Shown here: piece by piece, positions 22,096 through 34,904 of the stretch
Layout: every line of letters starts with the position of its first letter
Position numbering within the stretch: the first letter of the stretch is position 1
The notes under the pieces: generated by a model
Told to the model about the DNA's origin: nothing
What the model saw: the letters and a program-made list of their open reading frames with translations, nothing else
Database searches by the model: none
Position numbers and translations under genes: made by a program
DNA from: Amaurobius ferox
Lineage: Eukaryota > Arthropoda > Arachnida > Araneae > Amaurobiidae
Assembly (NCBI GenBank): GCA_951213105.1
Contig: OX578138.1
Coordinates: 91,782,414 to 91,846,413, forward strand
Reading direction: 5' to 3'
Length of the DNA: 64,000 nt

Positions 22096-23687
22096 ATTAT
22101 ATAAACTGTTCTCATACAAGAAAATATATTTTATATGAAGAGATGGATTGACAGAGTTTCTATAAGTAATGGTTGGTTAAAGATGTTTGTGCATGTGCCT
22201 TGCCTGTAAATCTTTGTGCACAAGTCAAAAACAATATTGTTATTTCCGGGTGAGAATAATCTAAACTTAATATGTCAAAAATAGAACTATAAAAATATTT
22301 AATTGTATGAGTAGATAAATCTTGTTATTTACATTTCCTTACTGTATTGCACAGAGAAAGTTTCGCTTTTCCTGAGTCTAGAACAAATAATTTATGTATT
22401 TAAGATCCAAATCTGGTATTAAAATTAGATCGAAACTCACAGATAATTCCTTCCCTCCCCTCCCCCCCCCTCCGACAAAAAAGCTTTAACAATACGCACG
22501 CTGAAGTTTTCTTCAGAAAAATGTATATTACTTTATGATTTATGTTTTTCGCCCGATCCAATTGAAAAAAATCGTGATATAGACATGATACATACAGCTA
22601 TGCTACGATGATTCGATTATTTCAAATATCTTAACTGCAATAGCTTTCTTGAAGTAACCATCATTCACGTAGCTGCACATACATAAATGCTAGCCATACC
22701 CAAAATTTATTAATCCCTATGATAATCCCTATACCATAATTCCTATAATATACCTCCACAATAGCAATTCCTATAAATAAAAGTTATTAATCATCATTAA
22801 AACTATTAAAAATGTTCCAACTGAAAAATATGACTGAGAACGACCAAACAAAACACAATGCCATACCGTCCCGCCTTATGGTCCCAAACCGACTTTACAA
22901 GTCTATGAGTAAAAACGGATTTGTTGCCATCCCTAAAAATAAATCTCCTATTGCAACCGCGTGATTTTTGTGCATACGAACATGAGCAAGGAAGAGCAAT
23001 GAATTTCCCCTCAATGACCTTGCTATTCTGTGAAAACTGAGGTTTATTAAAAACTTATGATACTCGATTGCCTTATAAAAATCATAAGTAATGAACGGAT
23101 AACCCAGAAACATAAATTTCGTTTTAGAGCAGTTTGTAATATGAAGTTGAACTACCTTTAATTTATGAAATCGGATTGGCAGTGGATTTTTATATGTCGG
23201 AATTATAGAATCGATACGTCTTCAGCACGTGAAAAGTTTATCATTTATAAAAGTTTAAGAAAATCCGATTTCTTAGCACGGATTCCAATCGAAATTCGTT
23301 AGAAAGAACGCTTCATGGTATTTTCTATAGTTTCACTCTTTAATAATATTTTTGAAAATTAACAACCGATTTGTGTGAAAATCACACAAAATTGCGCTTC
23401 AACATAAAATAAATAAAAAAAATGTTTCGCACAAAAAATAATAGCATAGAGTTCTCTTGGAACCTAACACTGTATCGAATTTATAAGCTGTGGTTCGATT
23501 AGACTTTCCACTACACGAACAAGAGACGAGCAAAGAGACAAACAGCAAAATAGGCATCTCCTTTGATTATGTCGATCTTAGATGTTGGGTTAATTGTTTT
23601 TGACAGATAAATACAATTTAAGGTGACTCTATTTTGAACCTATTGAATCTATTTTGAACACGATTGTAAATATGTTTGTGTATACAG
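22096..23687. other. Unassigned stretch
   Basis: There is a C-rich run near 22450-22475. I recognise no coding frame, RNA or element. Confidence 0.4.
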
Positions 23688-23924
23688 GATGTCCCAAAAG
23701 GATTGAAACGCGCTTTAATTCTTTACCTGTTGGAGATAAGTGGGCAATGTAAATGGCAAAAATGTTGAAAGTAAGGTAGGGAATAAGACGACGTTAAAGA
23801 AATAGTCCTCCCATCCATTTTCAAAAAGTTACACTTTTTAAATTTTTATACGACCCTCTTAGAGAAATTTGGTCAATAGGAAAATTTTTATTTTTAATGC
23901 AACAAGACCATTAAAAACAAGAAA

Positions 23925-24185
23925 GATCAATCTTGCATAAAGCATTGATTATGAAACACTTTGCAACATCAATGCACTTTTATATAAACATCTCTAAAAT
24001 GCGATACATTCCTCGGTAATATTTTTTAAATTATCACAATACTACATTAATTTATTATATTTGAAAACTTCAAACTTCATCGAAAAAAATAATGACAGAA
24101 TACAGACATAATGAACAAAAAAATAATACAGACATAATGAACAAATTCATAAACACTTTTCATCTTTGTAGTAAAGTGTTATAAA
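23925..24185 (+). mobile_element. Short family A copy
   Basis: It begins 'caagaaagatcaatcttgc' and ends 'ttgtagtaaagtgtta', the two family A termini, with most of the interior and the (GACA)n run missing. Confidence 0.7.
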
Positions 24186-24248
24186 TCGAGAGGGGTTAAA
24201 TCAAGGGATCTGGGGGGGGGGACATTCTGTGGTTCCTTTTAAAGCAAA

Positions 24249-24816
24249 CTACAGTTTATGAAAGTTTTCATTGAAGCAGTTTGTCACAATTATAGCCTGG
24301 TGTGCAGGGACAGCATGTTGTTGATAATACACGTTTCTTAGAAGCGATAATATTGCCGTCTCCATAAAATTTGTTACAATACCGTTTAAAATAAGCTGCA
24401 TGTATTTTTCAGCTGTAAGAGATCCTTTATAAAACACATTACCAATCAGTTTTCCATTCCAAATTTGCACCTTATAGACACAGAAAACTTTCTTTAGTGA
24501 TGTATTTCACGTGCAAAAAATGGCTTCGCATTATCCCAATAATGATCGTTGTGAGTATTGATTGCTTCATCTTCCGTCAACAAACATTCACCAGTCCACC
24601 TAATGTTCTTAACAAAGTCCGAATTGATGTCATGTTGGATTCACAACCAGTTGTAGAATGCAACAAGTTCCGGTAAAAATCGGAGGGATGAAGTGCTTGA
24701 AGTCCATGAATACAAAATGGATGCCAATGGTATTTTCCAAGTGTTCTAACAATTGGCATCCTAGGTCCGTCCAAAATCCCGAGCAGTTTCTGCAGTATTT
24801 TTATTACACAGAGCAT
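24249..24816 (-). pseudogene. Mariner-like transposase remnant
   Basis: The upstream piece (24577-24816) contains GKYHWHPFCIHGLQALHPSD, which resembles the segment before the first catalytic block in transposases with DUF4817-type N-termini. The downstream piece (24249-24470, another frame) has NGKLIGNVFYKGSLTAEKYM and then YYQQHAVPAHQA, the usual QQDGAPAH-type block with the catalytic D replaced. Frame changes and stops show that it is dead. Confidence 0.75.
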
Positions 24817-24962
24817 AAATCATTGTTAATTCGAAAAGCTCGTTATTTGTTAAAAATACCATAATGCACAACCAGTTATGTGTTCTTAATTCGTCAATTC
24901 AGAAGTAAACGTGCTGACGATTCACTGAATGATTTCTATCTTCTTTATTTTAGTATAATATT

Positions 24963-26265
24963 AAACAAGAAAAATCAATCATGCTTAAAGCATTGATTAA
25001 GAAACACTTTCCAACTTCAATGTAATTTTATTTAAACATGTCTAAAATGTAATACATTCCTCGGTAATATTTTAAAACTTCTCACACTAATACATTGATT
25101 TATTATAGTTGAAAACTTCATCCAAAAAAATGAACTTCATTCAAATGACGGCATTGAAATATAAATTGCCTGGATTAAACATCTCTAAAATGTGATATAT
25201 TACTCGGTAACAATTTTAGAATTATCATAATACCACGATAATTTATTATATTTAAAAACTTCATCGAAAACAACTGAAATTCATTCAAATGACGTCATAG
25301 AAAAAATAACACGCCTGGCTCTCTCTAAAAAAGCAGCATTTCATTCATAAATAATTTCCCATTCATGTCATTCATCACAATACTATAATAATTTATTTTA
25401 TTTAAAAATTAAGACCATGGAGCTATAAGTAATTTAACTCTATGCTTAAAACTTCATCGCAAAAAATCGTCCTTCTCTCGGTAAAATTAATGAATATTTC
25501 TTTCATATCAGCTATGCAGACTCCATGAGCTAAATTCTTTTGCATTAAAAAAATACAGCAATTCCTATACAACTCATCCTACACATTTTGCTGTTTACAT
25601 TTCACATAAGTGAAAAATAGGCTTCGTTAGAGAAATGATCAAAGTTGGATGCTCATTTAAACTCAAATATATTGTCATTGCGTTGTTTCAGAATATAGAT
25701 GCACAGAATTTAAGCGAAAATAAAGAGGTTTTACGACGAATACAACACTCAATATGAATCAAAAAGAACTTTGAAAATGACGATTTTGAGACAAGATGGA
25801 TGCCGTATTATATTTTGAAGTTGGTCACGTGATCGTTTTATATCATGGTCACGTGATCGCTTCATGTAAGAGGTGTAATTATTATTTTAATTTTTATTTA
25901 AAAAACTACTGAATATATTTCGCTGAATTTTTTTTTATATATTTTATGGAACAATTTGAATATTACCTAAAATTTTCGAAGCAATTTGTGAAATTTAAAT
26001 CCGCTTAAAAAATGTTTGAAAAATTTGGTCCCATTGGGTTCAGTGTATTTCATTTTTTCAACCCGGGTTCAAATCAAAACTAATTGGGTGATAATATTTA
26101 TTTATATTCCCATAGGTCCTACAGACCGTCTGAACAACATACTAAAATTTCATTTTGATTAAGTCATTTTTACGGCAGTTATCGTGCTAACGGACAGACA
26201 GACAGACAGACAGACAGAATGAACAAAGTCATAAACACTTTTCAACTTTGTTGTAAAGTGTTAAA
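24963..26265 (+). mobile_element. Family A element, full length
   Basis: It is about 1.3 kb. The start folds as a hairpin around ATCAATCATGC/GCATTGAT. The end, after (GACA)n at about 26191-26218, folds as AACACTTTTCAAC/GTTGTAAAGTGTT. The interior has diverged repeats with 'attcctcggtaatatt'. There is no coding. A neighbouring copy at 26399 lies in the same orientation. Confidence 0.82.
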
Positions 26266-26398
26266 AATGGTTTAATTGTATTGAATCGAAGTAATACTGG
26301 TAATAAATATATAAATTAAAAATAAATCGTGTGCATTTCATTTTGCAGTTTTTTCAATTATATTACTATAAACATTTGAAACGGCTACATTAGAGTTA

Positions 26399-27628
26399 AA
26401 ACAAGAAAGATCAATCATGCTTAAAGCATTGATTATGAAAAACTTTCCAACTTCAATGCAATTTTAATTAAAAAAGTCGAAAATGCAATGCATTCCTCGG
26501 TAATATTTTAAAACTTATCACGATACTACATTGATTTATTATATTTGAAAACTTAAACCTTCATTGAAAAATATGAGCTTCATTCAAAAGACGGCATTGA
26601 AATATAAATTGCGTGGTTTAAATATCTCTAAAATGCAATATATTCCACGGTAATATTTTTAAATCTATCATAATACTACGATAATTTATTATATTTGAAA
26701 ACTTCATCGAAAACAACTGAAATTAATTCAAATGACGTCATAGAAAAAATAACACGCCTGGATCTCTCTATAAAAGCAGGATTTCATTCATAACTTTCTC
26801 CATTTCATTCATCACAATACTATAATAATTTATTTTATTTAAAAATTAAGACCATGGAGCTACAATTCATAAACTTTATGTTTAAAACTTCATCGAAAAA
26901 TATCGTCCTTCTGTTTATAAAATCAATTAATATTTCATTCATATCAGCCATGCAGACTCCATGGACTGAATTATTTTGTGTTAAAGAAATACAGTAATTC
27001 TAATACAACTCATTCTACATATTTTGCTGTTTACATTTTACATAGGTGAAAAATAGGTTTAATTGTAGAAATAATCAAATTTGAATGAGAATTTAAACTC
27101 AAATATATTGTCATTGTGTTGTTTTAGTATGTAGATGCACAGAATTTAAGCAGAAATAAAGTAGTTTTAGGATGGATACAACACTCAATATGAATTAAAA
27201 AGAACTTTAAAAACTCACGAATTTGAAACAAGATGGATGCCATATCTCATTTTGAAGTAGGTCATGTGATCGTTTCATATCATGGTCACGTGATCGTTTC
27301 ATATAAGATGTGTAATTATTATTTTAATTTTTATTTAAAAAACTACTGAATATATTTAGCTGAATTTTTTTTATATATTTTATGGAACAATTTGACTATT
27401 ACCTAAAATTTTTGAAGCAATTTGAGAATTTTAAATCCGCTTAAAAAATGTTAGAAAAATTAGGTCCCATAGGGCTCAATGTATTTCATTTTTTCAACCC
27501 GGGTTCAATCCAAAACTAATTGTGTGATATTATTCATTTATATTCCCATAGGTCCTACAGACCGTCTGAACAACATACTAAAATTTCATTTTGATTAAGT
27601 CATTTTTACGGCAGTTATCGTGCTAACG

Positions 27629-27678
<50 letters not shown>

Positions 27679-27724
27679 ATGAACAAAGTCATAAACACTT
27701 TTCAACTTTGTTGTAAAGTGTTAA
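26399..27724 (+). mobile_element. Family A element, full length
   Basis: It is collinear with 24963-26265 throughout, including 'gtcctacagaccgtctgaac', 'acggcagttatcgtgctaac' and a longer (GACA)n run (27630-27678). It is flanked by TTAA-like sequence on both sides, but the duplication is not certain. Confidence 0.82.
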
Positions 27725-27929
27725 AAAAGGAAAAAATCGTCTGTGAGATCTATTTTTCGTTTTGAAAAATTACATTAAATTAGAAAATCAAATATATACT
27801 TGCATTTGTTTACTTATTTATTTTAATTGTTTTAAATAAAAAATAGCATGTCTCAATGTGAAAAGTAATTAAGAATCCGTGATTGAATCGTGAGCCTACG
27901 CGGAATTCGCAAACATGTCTCCTATATTT

Positions 27930-29350
27930 TGTCCCACGGGTCAGTGCGACAATGGGAATAATAGTGAAACGTCAAGATTATAGTTGTGTGTCCAAAGACA
28001 GGAGGGCGGAGAAGAGATGAAGGTATTAATATATACTTTAAAGTTAAAGCCCCCTTCTAAGGATCCTTACAGCCAAACCAGAAATATAAAGACTTACATT
28101 GAAATTGATCTCGCGAGTAACCCAGGAATTCTCCGGCCTACAATATGTAAGCTGGACACAGGTATCATACAACACTATTATTACACAAGTGTCAGTGATG
28201 GGAAAATATGACCATAATAAAAATTTTTAAAGTATCTTCATATATATATATATATAATAATTGAAATTAGACAATGCAATTAAGCATTTTTCCAATGTTT
28301 AAAGATATTCTCATAATAAGGAATCTCATTATTTATTATCATAGCCATAAAGATATATAACACAGATCACACAAGATTAAAGAGATTGAGATTTGTCTCT
28401 ATTTAATTAATTCAATAATTCTCTTTAGAACATGAGAAACAATATTGAGAACATGAGACACATTTACTATTTCTTAAATGTAAAATGTAATTACTCAATA
28501 TTATAATGCAGTTATCAGATCAAACACTTTGTCTCTCCTTGGCTAAGATTATCTCTCAGAGGCCAAAAATACGTAAGAAATACCTGAATTGCAGAGTAGC
28601 ACCAGATTGAATATTTTATACTAATTCTCAAGTAGGACGCGTAGAACCAATTAATTTTTCCTCCGGACAAGAGCCTCCTTATAACACCAACTGGACTAGA
28701 AAATCCGCACGATCATCAAGATGGTAATACTGCATGCTCTGAAGATATCAAGATTAATTCCGATCAAAGGACTGGACCGCCACGTCTATAAGTCGATTTA
28801 CACGGGCCCTTCTTCCGACGTCAATAACTTCAATAATCACTTCGTTCTACGGTACCTGTAATAAGAAGAAATAATTTAGAAAATTTTGAAAATAAAAGAT
28901 GTCCTAGCCATCTTTTAGATTAACGATTCATTGCGAATCAAATATTAATCCCACACAAAGTTCCGTAGGGACAACTCCTTTGTGTAAAAATAATTATAAA
29001 GCCGTCCGTGAGGACCCCTCCACCAGAAGATTCAGGGCCAAAGAGCATCTACAGCGAAATTTGGCAATATAGTCGGGCAAAACTAACAGCCATTGGTTTA
29101 AATCAAAGGCGCGCTTTCAAAACTTTCTCCTTCGGGACCGTCTATGTCACGGAATCGGAAGAGCGAAAAAGCCCAAGCAAAAACTAAATTAAGAAGAAAT
29201 CTGCAGTTCGGCATTCAACCGCCGATTTCGCTTGCACTTCGTGCAGAAAACCGCTGACATGCTAGGAATTATAGAATGGAATAAAAATGGCCTCCTAGAG
29301 AGAACCGATTTATGAAGAAATAAAAAATGTCCAAAAAAGTCACTCAGACA
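27930..29350 (-). repeat. 3' LTR of the old LTR element
   Basis: On the plus strand it runs TGTCCCACGGG to CACTCAGACA, 1421 bp. It is collinear with 34905-36341. Confidence 0.85.
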
Positions 29351-29363
29351 TCCCCCTCTCCTT
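29351..29363 (-). promoter_or_regulatory. Polypurine tract of the old LTR element
   Basis: The minus strand reads AAGGAGAGGGGGA directly before the LTR start TGTCTGAGTG. It fixes the LTR edge. Confidence 0.8.
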
Positions 29364-31576
29364 GGGGACAAAAATTTTGAATGCAATGATAAATTTTTCT
29401 CTCACACAAGTACAAAAACATATACACATATATAAAACTATACTTGGAACCATTCGGAATAAACAAATACAAGATGGTGTTTGCAATTTAGTGTTAATTT
29501 AGAAAAAAGGCGGTAGTGTGTTCATGACCACACCACCCCCAACCTAGAGATCCGAATGCACAGGCAGTACAGTCATCTCACACAGGAAAAAGTCCAAAAA
29601 GAAAAGTCAAATTGGTTGACAAAAATGTCCAGCCGTCAGAAGGATCCCTTACAAAAATAAGAAAGACATTAGTGATATATAATTACATTAGTGCACTATA
29701 CATTTACAAAGTACTCAAAGCTTATGAGCACACACAAAAATTTTGATGAAAACATTCTGTAATAATCCAATGAAAACAAATGAAGAAACTAGTGGATGAA
29801 TAAGTAGATGTGTATTAAATAGATATATGGCAAGTAAACAAATGATGAGTACATCCATCAAAGTTGAAAATATGGATGTGTATACATTTACGATACACAA
29901 AACTTTTATGAAATTATTATATAGTCATGTAATTAATTCTTTGCTTGACAAAATTGAAATATGTTCATTTCAACTTTGAAAAAATTGATGTAAAAATAAT
30001 TGTAAATATTATGAGTTTGCATTGACAAAATGATTATATTCAGAAAATTTTAGTCATCGAAATTAAATTCTTATGAAAATCAATCCACTTTCACTATACT
30101 GAGAGAATTCAGACTTGATAACAAGAAGAATGAATATGAAATAATATAGATGCATATATTGTAAAAAAATGAATTGTATGTGAAAATAATGTATGCATAT
30201 TGTAAACAATATTGCATGTAGACACTTGTATGTGATATGAATTTAAATTATGATATTATTATGAGATTTATAATGTAAACAAACATTTGAGTCTAAATAG
30301 ACTCCAGCACTTATTCGTAATAAGTTTCCAGTTTTTGATATATATATTTAAATTAGAAACTTTTATCTTTCCTTCATTCAATATTATCTTTGATATAATT
30401 ACTTTATATCATTTAACCATATTTACATATCATGAGTACTGAGAGAGAAGTTCCTAAGTCAGTTGCGAATATTTAAATGAGTATATAAATGACCTATCCA
30501 AACAAACAATGATGAGGGGGCTCTATATGGGGTGCCATTGAATAAGGGAGTGTAAAAAACAAAAAAAAATTGCCGCGTGCAGGGCCTACACAACCCCAAT
30601 TTATCCGCAACTCGCCCCTTCATTAAATCAGCAATTTTTGTAAATTCTTGAACAGATTCCACAGATATCTCCTGTTCTTCACCTGAATTCTTGTTTTTCC
30701 CGCTGGTTAGGCTTCCAAACTGTTTCTTGCGAGAAGGAAAAAACAGCATTCTGTCAAAAAGCAACCGCAGTCATGCAGACCGGGAATTTAATTAATCATT
30801 ACAGTAGGTTTTTTCCAGGTACGTGTAGCTTGTAGATAATTTTGCGTAAACCAAAAAGAATCCCCCCAAAATTGAACAATTGCAGCATTAGGCTTGAAAT
30901 CCTAACGATGTCTGACTATATTTGTGTAGAAAAGGGAAACTATTTGCAAAAAAATATAAGTGTAGACAGGAACTCGCGAAAATAAAGTAATGTAAAAATT
31001 TTAAAGTCAAAATTCATCTCTCTCAGACTCGAGGACACAAAACGGTACGTTTTTGTCACTTAAAGTGAAGTCACTATCAGTTTGTCAAATAAAATTTTAT
31101 TTAGGATCTGTTATATCATATTAAATAAGTTTATATTGACTTTAGATTTAATAATTATGAACTGCAAAAAGATTCTTAAATTATTGTAAATAAACAAAGT
31201 TCTCATAAAGATATCAATACTTAAATCAGTATATCAATAATAATTATTTGAACTTTTCAAAATCAAAATTTCTGAATTGTATTTATAATTCTTAATTGAA
31301 CTTATTATTCTTAGATATGATAATAATTTTTGTGTTTAAATTATTTTCATTTTATCACAATCACAAGTTTTCATTTTAATGTTTTGAAAATATTCCCACA
31401 CATTTTGTGAAATCAAATGCTAACTTTAAATTCATATGTAAATTCTTATTGTAAATACAATTAAAAATTGTCATTGTAAAATAATACTTAATTTGATATT
31501 TTTCATTTTATATATCAAAAACCATTCTGATTTAACATATGTAAATCATTTTAAAAATATAGTCCCTTTTATTAAC
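29364..31576 (-). other. Interior of the old LTR element, decayed
   Basis: The sequence is very AT-rich. One minus-strand frame at 30459-30764 contains a charged stretch (KKQFGSLTSGKNKNSGEEQE) that I do not recognise. Nothing identifies pol or env. Additional inserted sequence is possible. Confidence 0.45.
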
Positions 31577-32878
31577 ACTTTACAACAAAGTTGAAAAGTT
31601 TTCATGACTTTGCTCATTCTGTCTGTCTGTCTGTCTGACCGTTAGCACGATAACTGCCTTAAAAATGACTTAATCAAAATGAAATTTTAGTATGTTGATC
31701 AGACGGTCTGTAGGATCTATGGGAATATAAATGAATAATATCACCCAATTAGTTTTGGATTGAACCCGGGTTGAAAAAATGAAATACATTGAGCCCTATG
31801 GGACCTAATTTTTCAAACATTTTTTAAGCGGATTTAAAATTCACAAATTGTTTCGAAAATTTTAGGTAATATTCAAATTGCTCCATAAAATATATAAAAG
31901 AAAAATTCAGCGAAATATATTCAGTAGTTTTTTAAATAAAAATTAAAATGATAATTACACATCTTATATGAAACGATCACGTGACCATGATATGAAACGA
32001 TCACATGACCCACTTCAAAATGATATATGGCATCCATTTTGTTTTAAAATCGTGATTTTTAAGTTCTTTTTAATTCATATTGAGTGTTGTATACGTCTTA
32101 AAACTACTTTATTTTTTCTTAAAATCTGTGCATCTACTTACTGAAACAACGCAAATACAATATATTTGAGTTTAAATGATTATCCAAATTTGATTATTTC
32201 TACAATGAAGCCTATTTTTCACTTATGTAAAATGTAAACAGGAAAATATGTAGAATGAGTTGTATTAGAATTGCTGTATTTCTTTACCACAAAATAATTT
32301 AGCCCATGGAGTCTGCATGGCTGATATGAATGAAATATTAATTGATTTTATAAGGAGAAGGACGAATTTTTTTCGATGAAGTTTTAAGTGTAGAGTTTAA
32401 TTACTTGTAGCTCCATGTTCTTAATTTTTAAATAAAATAAATTATTGTAGTATTGTGATGAATGAAATGAATGGGAGAATGTTATGAATGAAATCCTGTT
32501 TTTATAGAGAGATCCAGGCGTGCTATTTTTTCTATGACGTCATTTAAATTAATTTCAGTTGTTTTCGAAGAAGTTTTCAAATATAATAAATTATCGTAGT
32601 ATTATGATAGTTTTAAAAATATTACCGTGGAATATATCGCATTTTAAAGATATTTAAACCAGGCAAATTATATTTCAATGCCGTCATTTGAATGAAATTC
32701 ATTTTTTTCAATGAAGGTTTAAGTTTTCAAATATAATAAATTAATGTAGTATTGTGAAAAGTTTTAAAATATTACCGAGGAATTTATTGCATTTTGGAGT
32801 TTTTTAAATAAAATTGCATTGAAGTTTGAAAGAGTTCCATAATCAATTCTTTAAGCATGATTGATCTTTTTTGTTAAA
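31577..32878 (-). mobile_element. Family A element, full length, inside the old LTR element
   Basis: It starts AACACTTTACAACAAAGTTG with (GTCT)n at about 31618-31636, and ends GCATGATTGATCTTTTTTG. It is the inverse of 26399-27724 along its length. Its position inside the LTR interior shows that it inserted after that element. Confidence 0.82.
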
Positions 32879-33027
32879 TTATATTCTTAAATCATTTTTC
32901 ATACTTTAACTTATAAAATTATATCTGCTACAACAATCAAAATTTTCTCTCATTTTTCGAGTTAGAGTTCATATTATGTAATGAGATTTTTATCATGAAA
33001 TAAATTATAACACAGTATCTATATATC

Positions 33028-33110
33028 TATCTATCTGTATGTACTAATTGCCAAGTGTCCGTCTGTCTGTCTGTTTGTCTGTCCGTCTGTCTGTCTGTCT
33101 GAAACGCTTT
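33028..33110. repeat. (TATC)n and (GTCT)n microsatellite patch
   Basis: Short TATC repeats are followed by GTCT/GTCC repeats. They head the repeat block at 33219-33600. Confidence 0.8.
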
Positions 33111-33218
33111 TGTTAGGCACTTCCCGAATATATAGAGACTTGCAATTTGGTACACGGCTCGATCATTCGATAAACTTCCCTGGAGAAATCGAATTTTTCG
33201 AAAACGTACTATAGAGGG

Positions 33219-33600
33219 GGTGCCCCACACCAAAAGGTTCGAAAAGTGAAATAATGGGAAAGCATGATTTGCGATGAGGTAGAGACTTCAAATTTAGTGT
33301 ATAGGTAAATCATCTCAAAGGAAGAAAGTGTACAATTTCAGATTTCCAATATTTTCTACTTAAGGGGTGCTGGAGACTAAAACGTTCGAAAGGTGACATG
33401 ATAGGGAACCATGCTTTGCGATGAGATAGAGACTTCAAATTTGGTGTATGGGTAAACCGTGTGAAAGGAAAAAAATGTACAATTTCAGATTTCGAATATT
33501 TTCTACTTAAGTGGTGCCACACACCAAAATGTTCGTTTAACGAATAAATGAGAAACGGCTACTTTAAAATTTGATACAGGCTTGAAATTTGGTATACGGT
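33219..33600. repeat. 147-bp tandem repeat, about 2.6 copies
   Basis: 'ggtgcc/ggtgct' starts at 33219, about 33365 and 33512. Each is followed by 'gttcgaaa', 'tttgcgatgag' and 'agagacttcaaattt'. The block interrupts the gag frame of the old LTR element near 33700. Confidence 0.8.
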
Positions 33601-33604
33601 CTAA

Positions 33605-33980
33605 TCATTTGACGAAAACACTCAAAACAAATATAGTTTTCTTAAATGTTCTAAATGAGGCTTGATATGTGGCATATGGGCAAATATTGTAATAGTAACT
33701 TGACCAAGCTGCGTGGTCAGCGATCAAGTTGAATTTATCTAGGAAAGTTTGTAAGCACTCATTCTGTGCTCCAGAAAATTCCGGAATACTTGTGATGAAC
33801 TGCGATGATAATACGTTTGTTTTCCTATTGCTACCGATCACTGAGCTAGATCTTCCGCTCTGATCGGCAGGTCGGGTAGGCGACGGCGAAGACACCCCAG
33901 CACTAGCAGAGGCCTGAGCAGAGTCCGCACTCCTGCCCACTCGCGTATTTTGTTTTAGTATTATTTTTAGGCATTGTTAC
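33605..33980 (-). pseudogene. Gag N-terminus of the old LTR element, broken
   Basis: The readable part (SQFITSIPEFSGAQNECLQT, then DKFNLIADHAAWS) matches the gag of the young element around its residues 104-135. A likely start ATG near 33975 is out of frame with it. After AAWS at about 33710 the sequence turns into the 147-bp repeat block, so gag is cut. No function remains. Confidence 0.82.
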
Positions 33981-34883
33981 TGCACTATTGACAGTATTGA
34001 TAAATGATAAATCAGTCTGTTGATAAAGTCACTATTATTTTTTTTTATGAAAGACTGATGAAGAATGAGTGGTTTTTCCAAGTACCACCGAAGATAAATA
34101 ATTGACAAAGTAACTTATGTATTTGATTATTGACCCTCAGAACAAGAAGTGATGATGAGGGTTTAATGTATTGAGTTTGACTTTTCACTACCAGTTGCGT
34201 ATTTGCTTGATTAAGGATGATACAAATGATAATTGTAATGCAATGATACCAAAAATCAATCCCGAAGGATTTTATATTGAGCTATGTGTAGCAATCAACA
34301 ATTTTGAATCCAAACTTAGAATTTAATATCACGGATTAAAGCATATATCGTGTAAGATTTATTATTATACTTCAGTGTAAGTTTATGGGAAAACCAAAGA
34401 TCCCGCAGAAAGGAATTTTGTTAATTGTATTTATGAGATGGACCAACAAGCATAAGAAAACACTTTCTTATATATTTTTTTCCAGAAAATAAAAGAATTT
34501 GTAAATAATATTTGCTCGAGTAAGAATACTTTGTGTAGTATCAACACTTTATGAACATATAATCAATATCACTTTGATATGTATATTTTTTTCCTTAGCT
34601 GTGAAAATATTTCTATGGTCAAATATTACTATACGTTTTCGCAAAAGTTCACAATTCTCTAGTTATTTGAGCCAAGAATAAATATAATTTTCAATAAAAA
34701 GAAAAAAACACTTACTTCGAGCACAATTATACACAAAATTACTACTTCACTCTCATGTATGTCACATTTACCATTTAACACATTTTAAAAAACAACAGAT
34801 TATTTGCTTTTATAATCTGGAATTACTTGAATTACTTTTTTATCTCTTTTATTTGTACTTATATATGTGCCTGATGTCGCTCA

Positions 34884-34901
34884 GAGTACCACACGGCACC
34901 A
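34884..34901 (-). promoter_or_regulatory. Primer-binding site of the old LTR element
   Basis: TGGTGCCGTGTGGTAC lies three bases inside the 5' LTR on the minus strand. The first eight bases equal those of the young element. Confidence 0.65.
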
Positions 34902-34904
34902 AAT

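Larger units (their letters stand above)
23688..24955 (-). mobile_element. Mariner-type element, decayed, with a nested family A fragment
   Basis: The left end CAGGATGTCCCAAAAGGATT, with the following 'aaacgcgctttaattctt' and 'caacaagaccattaaaaa', matches (inverted) the ends of the short element at 55436-56158. Transposase remnants lie at 24249-24816. A family A fragment (23925-24185) separates the left end from the gene. The right end is not defined. Confidence 0.7.

Noticed and set aside
26190..26218. CRISPR-like array from GACA repeats
   Set aside because: Four-base microsatellite without spacers, in a eukaryotic repeat.
32881..33000. Edge of a separate unknown element
   Set aside because: The sequence is too AT-rich and short to define boundaries.
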